DNA of 64,000 nucleotides, from assembly GCA_030038355.1 (NCBI GenBank), contig JASHPB010000071.1, positions 1 through 64,000 of the forward strand, read 5' to 3'. Made by a program: the position numbers and the translations under genes. The stretch is from Candidatus Binataceae bacterium (GTDB taxonomy: Bacteria > Desulfobacterota > Binatia > Binatales > Binataceae). Position 1 is the stretch's first letter, and each line of letters starts with the position of its first letter. This document shows, in pieces, positions 49,701 to 57,646 of this stretch. The notes below the pieces were generated by a model. That model worked only from the letters and a program-made list of their open reading frames with translations, was not told the DNA's origin and made no database searches.

Positions 49701-49981
49701 AATGTAACGGTCAGCGTGTAGCTTCCGTCGCTGCCGCTGGTTGACTGCATGTAGATCGAGTTCTCGACGCCATTGACCGCCTGCTCGATCGGTATGCCGA
49801 CGGTGTTCGCCACGATTACCGCGCTCGCACCAAAATACGACGTGGTCACCTGGATCGTCGGTGGAACTATCATCGGGTATTGCGCGATTGGCAGATTGTA
49901 GAGGCAGATGGCGCCAAGGATAATCGTGACAATCGCGATTACATTCGCGAAAATCGGCCGTTCGATGAAGAACTTTGACAT
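46784..49981 (-). CDS. RND (HAE-1) multidrug efflux permease, copy 2
   Basis: 1065 aa AcrB-like; MSKFFIERPIFANVIAIVTIILG, ALILAIGIVVDDAIVIVEN, LMIALAAKNAILIVEFARE. Confidence 0.96.
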   Translation of the reverse strand: MSKFFIERPIFANVIAIVTIILGAICLYNLPIAQYPMIVPPTIQVTTSYFGASAVIVANTVGIPIEQAVNGVENSIYMQSTSGSDGSYTLTVTFSIGTDLNAALALVQNAVNTAMPQLPESVRAQGVNVKKVSTNILLIESLYSDNNQFDEAFLSNYALINLEDPIARLPGVAQVTVFGAGPYSMRVWLDPQKLKAYGLTALDVQLAVQRQNIQVAAGQIGGAPAPSDQIFQFTVNTLGRLSKVSEFEDIIVKSEPPTSLAAQVGQTPYANETASLVRLKDVARIELSQQVYTIFSGLSGKKTAHIAIFALPGANALEVAAETRTLMAQMSKSFPHALKYTSLYDTTEFINQSIGAVYQTLIEAGVLVLIVIILFLQNFRAMLVPATTVPVTIIGAFAAMALLGFTVNLMTLFALILAIGIVVDDAIVIVENSSHYIEGGLSPKDAAIKAMGELTGPVLGITLVLTSVFLPASFLPGITGQMFRQFALVIAATAMISALNALTLKPTQCALYLRPIPKDKKINWFYRGFNRGYAAVEEKYIGIVRRMTNHPRAMIILFFAIVGAAAAVFTIYPTALMPLEDQGYCIVVAQLPAGAAQPRVKEVSSRIGSILDKSEGIKGWVTIGGYSALDSAKLSNVITIFAIYQDWDKRAPGFTQERIIAELQQKFRAIRSAVIGVLPPSPIPGLGNAFGFQMMVEDRGGDGLGELQKAVKQVLALAHGDPGFLRMGFTTFNASSPQIFLDIDRSMARSLGVTINDIFKSLQAYLGSSYVNQFNKFNQSFQVRLQAGADYRTRLDDIGQLYVTNHNQQMVPLGALLDVRRVLGSELVTRYNLYPAATITGIPMPTYSSGQALSMMEGFAEQTLPRTMDYEWTGLSYQEKLIGNQAYFIFALSITLVFLVLAAQYESWTDPAAVILTVPMALVGIIVALFIRKFPIDLYTQIGLVLMIALAAKNAILIVEFARELKEGGMPVKEAAIEAARRRFRPILMTSTAFILGVVPLLTATGAGSASQQSLGTVVFGGMLATTLLAIPFVPIFYIAVQREPARSRKAAAGLEPVRSATPVD

Positions 49982-50002
49982 GCCGTCTCGCGCCGCCCTT
50001 AT

Positions 50003-53000
50003 TCAGTCAACTGCGCTGCGGCTGGCCTGAGCGGTGGTTGGCGCCTTTGCGGTTGCAGCAGAGGCTTGCGCGGTTTCGACTTTCCCAAACCATCGCTCGC
50101 TGACCCGGTCCATGACGATGTAGAAGACCGGCACGAATGGAATCGCCAGGAGGGTCGACGCAAGCATTCCACCGAAGACCACCGTTCCTAGAGATTGCTG
50201 GCTCGCCGCGCCCGCTCCTGAAGCCGTCAGCAGTGGCACCACACCGAAGATAAATGCGATCGAGGTCATCATGATCGGACGGAAGCGGCGATGCGCCGCC
50301 TCGACGGCGGCATCAACCGCCGACATCCCTTCAGCCTTGAGCTCGCGCGCAAATTCGACGACCAGGATCGCGTTCTTGGCAGCGAGCGCGATCATGAGGA
50401 CAAGGCCGATTTGAGTATAAAGGTCGGTGGCAAAACGGCGCACCAATAGGGCAGTGATTATTCCGACCAGCGCCATCGGCACGGTGAGTATTACCGCCGC
50501 GGGATCGGTCCAGCTTTCGTACTGTGCGGCAAGCACGAGAAACACCAGCGTGATCGACAGCGCGAAAATGAAATACGACTGATTCCCCGTAAGCCGCTCC
50601 TGGTACGCGAGACCCGTCCAGTCAAAACTCATTCCGAGCGGCAGGTTTTCAGTTGCCAGTTTCTGCATGAAGTCCAGCGCCTGGCCTGAGCTGTATCCGG
50701 GCGCCGCCGAACCGACGATTGGCGCGGCGGGGTACAGGTTGTAGCGGGTGAGAAGCTCAGAACCGAGTACGCGATGAACGTCGAGCAGTGCTCCGAGCGG
50801 CACCATCAGACCGCTGCGGTTACTCACATAGAGATTGCTGATATCCTCGAGTCTGCGTCGATAGTCAGCTTCCGCCTGCAGACGCACCTGGAAAGCCTGG
50901 TTAAACTTGTTGAACTGATTGATGTACGTCGAGCCGAGATAAGTCTGCAGCGTGGTGAATACATCGTTGATAGTCACTCCGAGCGATTCCGCCATCGTTC
51001 GGTTGATATCAAGTTCGAGTTGCGGACTGTTGGCGCTGAAAGTCGTTGTGACGCCGCGAAGTCCCGCTTCGTGGTCGGCCTGTATGATTAGCTGCTGAAC
51101 GGCGGCTTGCAGAGCGCGCAAGCCGCGGCTGCTTCGATCCTCGACAATCATCTCGAAGCCGCCGGCTTGACCCAAACCTGGAATCGGCGGCGGAATTTCT
51201 ACGGTGAAACTAGCCTTGTGCAGCGAGCTCAAGCGCTCACGTAAATCGGTGACGATATCCGCTTGAGTGATTCCGCCGGGACGCTTGTCCCAGTCGTCGT
51301 ACATCACATACTCAGTTACTACGTTCGACAGATTCGCCGAGTCGAGAATTGAGTATCCGCCGCTGGTTATCCATCCTTTAATGCCGGGCGCTTGCTTCAA
51401 TACTCCATCGATATTCGCGGCAAGCTCGCGCACGCGTGGCTGCGAAGCCCCTGGTGGCAGACGCGCGACAACTAGACAGTAGCCCTGGTCCTCGGTCGGC
51501 AGGAATGCCGTCGGATGGCGCGCAAACATTATTGCGGCAAAGCCGACGATTACGAAAAATACGCACACCATCTGGCCCGTCCGATGGGCCATGTGTTTGA
51601 CTACCGCTACATACTGCGACTCGATTGTTCCGTATACTTCGTTGAAACCGCGATAGAACCAGTTAACCTTCCGGTCTTTGGGCCGAGGCTTCAGGTAGAG
51701 GGCGCACTGAGTAGGGCTTAAGGTCAGCGCTCCGAGCGCACTTATTATTGCGGTCGCCGCGATTACCAGCGCGAATTGCCGAAACATCTGACCGGTGATG
51801 CCAGGAAGAAACGACGCAGGCAGGAACACCGAGGTCAGTACCAGGGTGATTCCGAAGATAGGGCCCGTCAGCTCGCCCATCGCCTTGATCGCCGCGTCCT
51901 TCGGCGTGAGCCCTTCTTCGACGTAGTGCGAGGTGTTCTCGACAATCACGATCGCGTCGTCGACGACAATTCCGATCGCGAGAATCAAGGCGAACAAGGT
52001 CATCAGGTTGACCGTGAAGCCGAGCACCGCCATCGCGGCAAAGGCGCCAATGATAGTGACGGGAACGGTGGTCGCCGGCACGAGCATCGCGCGAAAGTTC
52101 TGCAGGAACAGGATGATGACGATGAGAACCAGGATGCCCGCCTCGATGAGCGCCGAATAAACGCCGCCGATCGAATCGCGGATGAACGCAGATGTATCGA
52201 GCAGCGCTGTATACTTGAGGCCCTGCGGGAATTTGCGGCTCATCTGCGCCATCAGGTCGTTGACTTCCTCCGCTACCTTGAGCGCGTTGGCGCCGGGCAA
52301 AGTATAGACGTTCAGCTGCGCCGCTTGCTTGCCACTCAGCCCCGAGAAAGTCGAAAACGCTTCCTGGCTCAACTCGACTTTAGCGACGTCTCTCACGCGC
52401 ACTATCGAAGCGGCGTTTTGGAGGTCAGCGGTCGTCTCAGTTTCGGTCGCGAGGGACGCCGGCGGGCGCACCTTGACGATGATGTTCTCGAATTCCTTGA
52501 CGCTGGAGAGACGTCCCACGGTGTTGACCGTAAATTGGAAGATCTGGTTCGTGGCGACAGGCGGACCGCCGAGCTGGCCGGCCGCAACCTGTACATTCTG
52601 GTTCTCAATCGCTTTCTGCACCTCAAGAACAGTCAGGCCGTAGGCCTTCAGCTTCAGCGGGTCGAGCCAGATCCGCATGCTGTACGGTCCCGCGCCCAGG
52701 ACTTGCACCTGTCCGACGCCCGGTAGCCGCGCGATCGGACTCTGCAAGTTGATAATGGCGTAATTACTCAGAAAGGTTTCATCGTAGCGATTATCATCGG
52801 AATAGAGACTGCCAATGAGTAATACATTGGTACTAACTTTTTGTACGCTAACGCCTTGCGTCTGGACGGCCTCGGGAAGCTGCGAGAGCGCGCCATTGAC
52901 TGCATTCTGTACCAGCGCGATCGCGGAATTGAGATCGGTGCCGACTGCGAAGGTTACGGTCAGCGTGTAGGTGCCATCGCTGCCACTGGTAGATTGCATG

Positions 53001-53230
53001 TAGATCGAACCCTCGACGCCGTTGACGCCCTGTTCGATCGGGATTCCGACGGTGGCGGCAACCACTTCGGCGCTCGCGCCCGGATAGTTGGTGCTCACCT
53101 GGATCGTCGGTGGCACGATCTGCGGGTACTGCGAGATCGGCAACGTGTAGAGGCATACGGCGCCGAGCAGAATCGTGACGATCGCTATCACGTTCGCGAG
53201 AATCGGCCGCTCGATGAAAAAACGTGACAC
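50003..53230 (-). CDS. RND (HAE-1) multidrug efflux permease, copy 1
   Basis: 1075 aa AcrB-like; MSRFFIERPILANVIAIVTILLG, ALILAIGIVVDDAIVIVENTSHYVEEG, LMIALAAKNAILVVEFARE. Confidence 0.96.
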   Translation of the reverse strand: MSRFFIERPILANVIAIVTILLGAVCLYTLPISQYPQIVPPTIQVSTNYPGASAEVVAATVGIPIEQGVNGVEGSIYMQSTSGSDGTYTLTVTFAVGTDLNSAIALVQNAVNGALSQLPEAVQTQGVSVQKVSTNVLLIGSLYSDDNRYDETFLSNYAIINLQSPIARLPGVGQVQVLGAGPYSMRIWLDPLKLKAYGLTVLEVQKAIENQNVQVAAGQLGGPPVATNQIFQFTVNTVGRLSSVKEFENIIVKVRPPASLATETETTADLQNAASIVRVRDVAKVELSQEAFSTFSGLSGKQAAQLNVYTLPGANALKVAEEVNDLMAQMSRKFPQGLKYTALLDTSAFIRDSIGGVYSALIEAGILVLIVIILFLQNFRAMLVPATTVPVTIIGAFAAMAVLGFTVNLMTLFALILAIGIVVDDAIVIVENTSHYVEEGLTPKDAAIKAMGELTGPIFGITLVLTSVFLPASFLPGITGQMFRQFALVIAATAIISALGALTLSPTQCALYLKPRPKDRKVNWFYRGFNEVYGTIESQYVAVVKHMAHRTGQMVCVFFVIVGFAAIMFARHPTAFLPTEDQGYCLVVARLPPGASQPRVRELAANIDGVLKQAPGIKGWITSGGYSILDSANLSNVVTEYVMYDDWDKRPGGITQADIVTDLRERLSSLHKASFTVEIPPPIPGLGQAGGFEMIVEDRSSRGLRALQAAVQQLIIQADHEAGLRGVTTTFSANSPQLELDINRTMAESLGVTINDVFTTLQTYLGSTYINQFNKFNQAFQVRLQAEADYRRRLEDISNLYVSNRSGLMVPLGALLDVHRVLGSELLTRYNLYPAAPIVGSAAPGYSSGQALDFMQKLATENLPLGMSFDWTGLAYQERLTGNQSYFIFALSITLVFLVLAAQYESWTDPAAVILTVPMALVGIITALLVRRFATDLYTQIGLVLMIALAAKNAILVVEFARELKAEGMSAVDAAVEAAHRRFRPIMMTSIAFIFGVVPLLTASGAGAASQQSLGTVVFGGMLASTLLAIPFVPVFYIVMDRVSERWFGKVETAQASAATAKAPTTAQASRSAVD

Positions 53231-53243
53231 CTGGAACTACCGT

Positions 53244-54422
53244 CTAGCTGCTCGATGCCGAGGCGGCGGATTTGTTCTCGAGTTGCGGGCTGACTTCGCG
53301 CCCCGGTATCGCCTGCAGCAATCCTTCAACCACGACGCGATCCTGTGCCGAGAGCCCATCGTCGATGACCAGCCTGTCACCGACCTGCGCGCCGGTCTTG
53401 ACGCTGCGGCGCTGAACGATGTTCCTGTCGTCGACCACGAGGACGTACTCGCCTTGCTGATCGAAACTGACCGCATCTCCAGGAATGAGTAGCGCCTCTT
53501 TATGCTGCTGCGCCGGAACGCGCACGCGAACGAATAGTCCCGGCAGGATCGTGAGATCATCGTTGGGAAAAATCGCGCGCAGCTGGAGAGTGCCGGTGGT
53601 CGGAGCGACGCTAATCGAAGCGAAATCTACCCGGCCCTGATGCGGGTAGCCCTGCTCGTTCAGCAGGCCGAAGTACGCCGGTATCAGGCGATTCTGAAAG
53701 CTCGGCGTTTCCTTCGCCTGGACACGCGCGCGAATTCTCAGCAGGTCCCGTTCAGATATAGTGAAGTACACATAGAGCGGGTCGATACGATCGATTTCCG
53801 CGAGTGTCGTTTGCTGACCCATCGCGCCGACCAGGTTGCCCGGATCGACGAGATGCCGCCCGATGCGCCCATCGAACGGTGCGCGAATGGTAGTGTAGTC
53901 GAGATTGAGCTGGGCCAGCACGACCTGCGCCTCGGCGCTCTTCAACGCGGCCTCGGAAGACTCATTCTCGTAACGCCAGTGATCGACTTCAGTCTGGGTG
54001 GCGGCATCCTGCGCCAGCAGACGCGTGTAGCGCGCGAGCTCGGTGGTCGAATGCCACACTGCGGCCTTTTGGGCTGCGACTTGAGCCTTGGCCTGCTGGA
54101 GCTGCGCCTGGTACTGATCCTGCTGAATCGTGAAAAGAAGTTGACCCTTCTTGACGGGCCGGCCGTCGACGAAATGAATTTTCTCCAGGTAGCCTTCAAC
54201 GCGTGCGACAAGTGAAACCGAATCGGTAGAAACCGTATTTCCGGTAAACTCGAGATAGTCAGTTACCGACTGTATATCCGGATTGGCTACGGTCACCTCG
54301 GGTGGGACAGACTCGGCAATGTTCTTGCTCTTGCATCCTGTCGCGCAGAGGAATGCCACTGCGACCGCAATCAAGAGCGGGAACTCAGCAAAGACTGAAT
54401 ATTGTTTCCTTCGCACCATCAA
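53244..54422 (-). CDS. RND efflux periplasmic adaptor (membrane fusion protein)
   Basis: 392 aa; lipobox CATGCKS, DYLEFTGNTVSTDSVSLVARVEGYLEKIHFVDGRPVKKGQLLFTIQ, TTIRAPFDGRIGRHLVDPGNLVG. Confidence 0.94.
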   Translation of the reverse strand: MMVRRKQYSVFAEFPLLIAVAVAFLCATGCKSKNIAESVPPEVTVANPDIQSVTDYLEFTGNTVSTDSVSLVARVEGYLEKIHFVDGRPVKKGQLLFTIQQDQYQAQLQQAKAQVAAQKAAVWHSTTELARYTRLLAQDAATQTEVDHWRYENESSEAALKSAEAQVVLAQLNLDYTTIRAPFDGRIGRHLVDPGNLVGAMGQQTTLAEIDRIDPLYVYFTISERDLLRIRARVQAKETPSFQNRLIPAYFGLLNEQGYPHQGRVDFASISVAPTTGTLQLRAIFPNDDLTILPGLFVRVRVPAQQHKEALLIPGDAVSFDQQGEYVLVVDDRNIVQRRSVKTGAQVGDRLVIDDGLSAQDRVVVEGLLQAIPGREVSPQLENKSAASASSS

Positions 54423-54460
54423 TCTTCCGACCTAGTAAGGGTTGCATGAGACTATCTCGG

Positions 54461-56077
54461 TCACCACTCCGGCGGTTTTACCGGGAAACCCTCGTCGCGC
54501 GGCGAAGGCAGTCCGGGCACCTGCGGTTGCAGCAAATCAGGCGTAAGAATCCTGCCCCAGTTGGTCCGATTGGCCATCTCACGCTGCGTGTCGAGCGGCA
54601 CGAAATCGTGGCCCTCGCGGATCTGCCATCCCCCACCCATGGCGCGATAGGTCGCGATCAGGCCAAGGGGAACGTCTCCGGTCGCGATTGCAAGACTGTT
54701 CTGCGCCGCGAGCAGATTCTGCTCGGCTTGAAGCACGGTGGTGAAGTCGGCGGTGCCTTCCTTGTATTGAATCGTCGCGATCTTGAGCGCGCCTTCCGCG
54801 GCCTCGACGGCTTCTTTCAGATACACAACCGCAGCCTTCGAATCGATGAAGGTTGAGAGTCCATTCTCCACTTCCTGTTGCGCCTTCAGCACGGAGTTCT
54901 GATAGTTGATTAGCAGCTCCTGGAACTTCGCATCCTGGAAGCGCACGTTGTTAGTAATCTGTCCGTAGTTGAAAAGATTCCATTGCACGCCGGGCCCAAC
55001 TGAAAATGCCAGACTACTGGCGTTGAACAGACTATCCATTCCGTTACGGCCGATGTTCGACGCTACCGTGTTCACGTTGCCGAGCAGCGTGAACGCAGGA
55101 AGCAGGTCCGCTTTCGCAAAGCCGATTTGCGCGCATTGCGCTGCCGCCTGGAGCTCAGCCTGTCGGATATCGGGGCGCCGGCGGAGCAGGTCTGCGGGAA
55201 TTCCAATCGTCACTCGCACGGGCGCGGTAGGTATCTCCGACGATTTCCCGAGCAGCGCATCAACCTGCCCGGGCGGGAGGCCGAGCAGAACGGCGAGAGC
55301 ATTCTTCTGTTCATTCAGCTGGATTGTGAACTGCGGAACCGTGGCTTCGGTCTCGCCCAGGACGGTCTCTGCCTGGTCAACATCGCGGCCCGTGACGACG
55401 CCGTTTTCGTGGCGCGCATTGACGATCTTGAGGATACCGGCCTGGCGCTCGACGTTGTCGCGCGCGATCTCGAGCTGGGTCTGGAGCGTGCGAATCTGCA
55501 CGTAGGTGCTGGCGACGTCGCCGGTGAGAGTCACCAGCACGTCGTCATAGCCGGCCACCGATGCCAGGTAAGCATCGTCGGCGGATTCGATACCGCGCCG
55601 CAGCTTGCCCCATACGTCGAGTTCCCATGCAGCCTGCGCACCGAACGAGTCGGACCAGAAAGTGTTGCTGATCAGATTGTATGGGACCGAAACCGGTATT
55701 CGGTTATAGCTGAGCGACGCGTTGACCAACTGTTGTTGCGGGAAAAACTCGCCGATCGCGATACCTAGTTGCGCGCGCGCTTCGAGCACGCGGACTCCGG
55801 CCGTTCTTAGTGTAAGGTTCTGCTGATAGGCGAGGTCGATCAGGTGAGTGAGCACCGGGTCGTTGAACGAGGCCCACCAATTCCGGTAGTCCCCATCACC
55901 TTGCGCTATCGAAGTATCTCTGGCCTCGATCCATTTCTGAGCGACGGGAGCCGGAGGACGCTTGAAATCGGGGCCGATCATGCAGCCGACGAGCAGCACC
56001 GGTATAGACAAAAGCGCCAGAATCTGATGTCGCCAGACCTGGCGAGCTTGTTCTGAAAAGTTACCTATCGGGCGCAA
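54461..56077 (-). CDS. NodT/OprM-type outer-membrane efflux lipoprotein
   Basis: 538 aa; lipobox VGCMIGPDFKRP, AAWELDVWGKLRRGIESADDAYLASVAGYDDVLVTLTGDVASTYVQIRTLQ. Confidence 0.94.
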   Translation of the reverse strand: MRPIGNFSEQARQVWRHQILALLSIPVLLVGCMIGPDFKRPPAPVAQKWIEARDTSIAQGDGDYRNWWASFNDPVLTHLIDLAYQQNLTLRTAGVRVLEARAQLGIAIGEFFPQQQLVNASLSYNRIPVSVPYNLISNTFWSDSFGAQAAWELDVWGKLRRGIESADDAYLASVAGYDDVLVTLTGDVASTYVQIRTLQTQLEIARDNVERQAGILKIVNARHENGVVTGRDVDQAETVLGETEATVPQFTIQLNEQKNALAVLLGLPPGQVDALLGKSSEIPTAPVRVTIGIPADLLRRRPDIRQAELQAAAQCAQIGFAKADLLPAFTLLGNVNTVASNIGRNGMDSLFNASSLAFSVGPGVQWNLFNYGQITNNVRFQDAKFQELLINYQNSVLKAQQEVENGLSTFIDSKAAVVYLKEAVEAAEGALKIATIQYKEGTADFTTVLQAEQNLLAAQNSLAIATGDVPLGLIATYRAMGGGWQIREGHDFVPLDTQREMANRTNWGRILTPDLLQPQVPGLPSPRDEGFPVKPPEW

Positions 56078-56101
56078 CGACTCGATCCGGCGCGCGGCTC
56101 T

Positions 56102-56629
56102 TTAGAAGATCGACCCCGGAACCACGCGCATGAAGTTAACCGGCTGAAGCCTGGAATCCGACGATACTACTCTGAGCGCGCGCTGCTCCTCTGCTTCACT
56201 GGTTACCTGACCCGAGAGAAAAACCTGATTGCCGATTACCTTGGCTTGCAGGCCGGTGAACCCATTCAGCGACAGTGTGTCATTGATTCGCTCTTCTTCC
56301 TCGCTCCAATCTCCTGTCGAAGTGCGCAACGTGTTAACCACTTGCCGAACGCCGGGCACAGCGCCGGCGACACGCTCGGCAAGCTCGCGATCTTTCTTGT
56401 CGAACACCGTGCCGTAGAGAACGATCGTTCCAACCGATGCTGCGTAGCACTTCGCTCCGTTCAGATTGTCATTCTGCGCCAGTGCGGCCCGCACTCGACT
56501 CATCAGCCGTGCAGAGCTATCAGCTCGCGCGGGCGTCGCCATCGCCGCTCCGCAAATCGCGATCAACAGAAGCGCCAGCCGGCGCGCCCTAACCCCCACT
56601 TGCACTCGTTCGGTCATCTGCACTCCCAT
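56102..56629 (-). CDS. BON-domain periplasmic protein
   Basis: 175 aa with signal peptide; GTIVLYGTVFDKKDRELAERVAGAVPGVRQVVNTL and QAKVIGNQVFLSGQVTSEAEEQRALRVV. Confidence 0.82.
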   Translation of the reverse strand: MGVQMTERVQVGVRARRLALLLIAICGAAMATPARADSSARLMSRVRAALAQNDNLNGAKCYAASVGTIVLYGTVFDKKDRELAERVAGAVPGVRQVVNTLRTSTGDWSEEEERINDTLSLNGFTGLQAKVIGNQVFLSGQVTSEAEEQRALRVVSSDSRLQPVNFMRVVPGSIF

Positions 56630-56647
56630 CCCGCGGTCGCTAACCGC

Positions 56648-57442
56648 TCAGGATTGCGGGCTCACGGCGGCTGTAGGAAGGGAAGCTGCGGCGGGCGCCG
56701 CGGTTCCCGATTTGAAAGACACGAGCCGCTCAGAGGTCGTGCCGGCCCACAGGTTCATCGCGCTTTCCGCGTCACCCCATTGCCATTGCGCCGCGGATTT
56801 CAACGACGTTCCGCCCTCGCGTTGATCGATCGCGGCCGCGAGCAACTGGCCGGTTTGTGAGTCAGTGATCTTTCCCGCCGCCTCCGCCGAGCCGACGAAC
56901 GCGTAGCTGCCGGTGGCCATCGATTGCAGCGCGTTGACCAGCCGGAGTTGCGGCACCACCAGGGAGACCGATCGCATGACCGGCGTGGCCGCCTCGGCGT
57001 TGATCAGCGCGACCTGCAGGACCATCACGCCCGGTCCGCCCTGATCGACCAAGGTAAAGTTCTTCTGCAAGTCAGTTTTTAGCTGATTGTAGAAATACGA
57101 CGTCAGCATGTGCTGATCAGCGGGCGAGACACTCGAGTTCTCGGCGTCCCAGAACTCGACTGGCTCGAGCATCACCTTATCGTACTGGTTCCACTGCACG
57201 TTCGGATTGACGTAGACCAGCGCGGCTTGACCTTCCTGTCCCGGCTTGAGCAACGAATAATCGTTGCCGAGGAAGCCGGTCGCGGCTGGGACGACCGTAC
57301 TCTGCCCCTCCATGCGCTGGACTAGATTGGGTGAGGGTTTGGATGTCTCAGAACATCCGGGGATGAGGCCAGCCGCCGTCACCGCGACCACCGCGATCAG
57401 CCCAAAGCCGATCGACGAGCGCCGACCTCTTTTACCGCCCAT
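56648..57442 (-). CDS. DUF3313-like lipoprotein
   Basis: 264 aa; lipobox LIPGCSE, YDKVMLEPVEFWDAENSSVSPADQHMLTSYFYNQLKTDLQKNFTLVDQGGPGVMVLQVALINAEAA. Confidence 0.78.
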   Translation of the reverse strand: MGGKRGRRSSIGFGLIAVVAVTAAGLIPGCSETSKPSPNLVQRMEGQSTVVPAATGFLGNDYSLLKPGQEGQAALVYVNPNVQWNQYDKVMLEPVEFWDAENSSVSPADQHMLTSYFYNQLKTDLQKNFTLVDQGGPGVMVLQVALINAEAATPVMRSVSLVVPQLRLVNALQSMATGSYAFVGSAEAAGKITDSQTGQLLAAAIDQREGGTSLKSAAQWQWGDAESAMNLWAGTTSERLVSFKSGTAAPAAASLPTAAVSPQS

Positions 57443-57542
57443 TTTCGATGCCCCTCTCTGGCTGCGACCGTCAGGATCACCTTCTGCTTATCGCATCGCA
57501 CTCTAGTCAATTTTTCCTACACCGGAAACAGCGGGGGGTGTG

Positions 57543-57572
57543 TTCTGAGGCATTAATTCGTTAACCTCAGAA
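57543..57572. promoter_or_regulatory. Inverted repeat in the divergent efflux-operon / aceE intergenic region
   Basis: TTCTGAGG-CATTAATTCGTTAA-CCTCAGAA: perfect 8-bp outer arms with inner TTAA-TTCG-TTAA. Confidence 0.5.
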
Positions 57573-57646
57573 TCAGGGCGAATCATTACCTCATCGCCGG
57601 CCCAGAGCCGGCAACGAAACCATAAATTTCGACGGACCGGACTCTG

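Noticed and set aside
51776-52726. 316-aa plus-strand ORF opposite the RND permease (and a similar one at 47825-48658)
   Set aside because: Arises from codon bias on the opposite strand in both paralogs; Arg/Asp/His-rich shadow ORFs.
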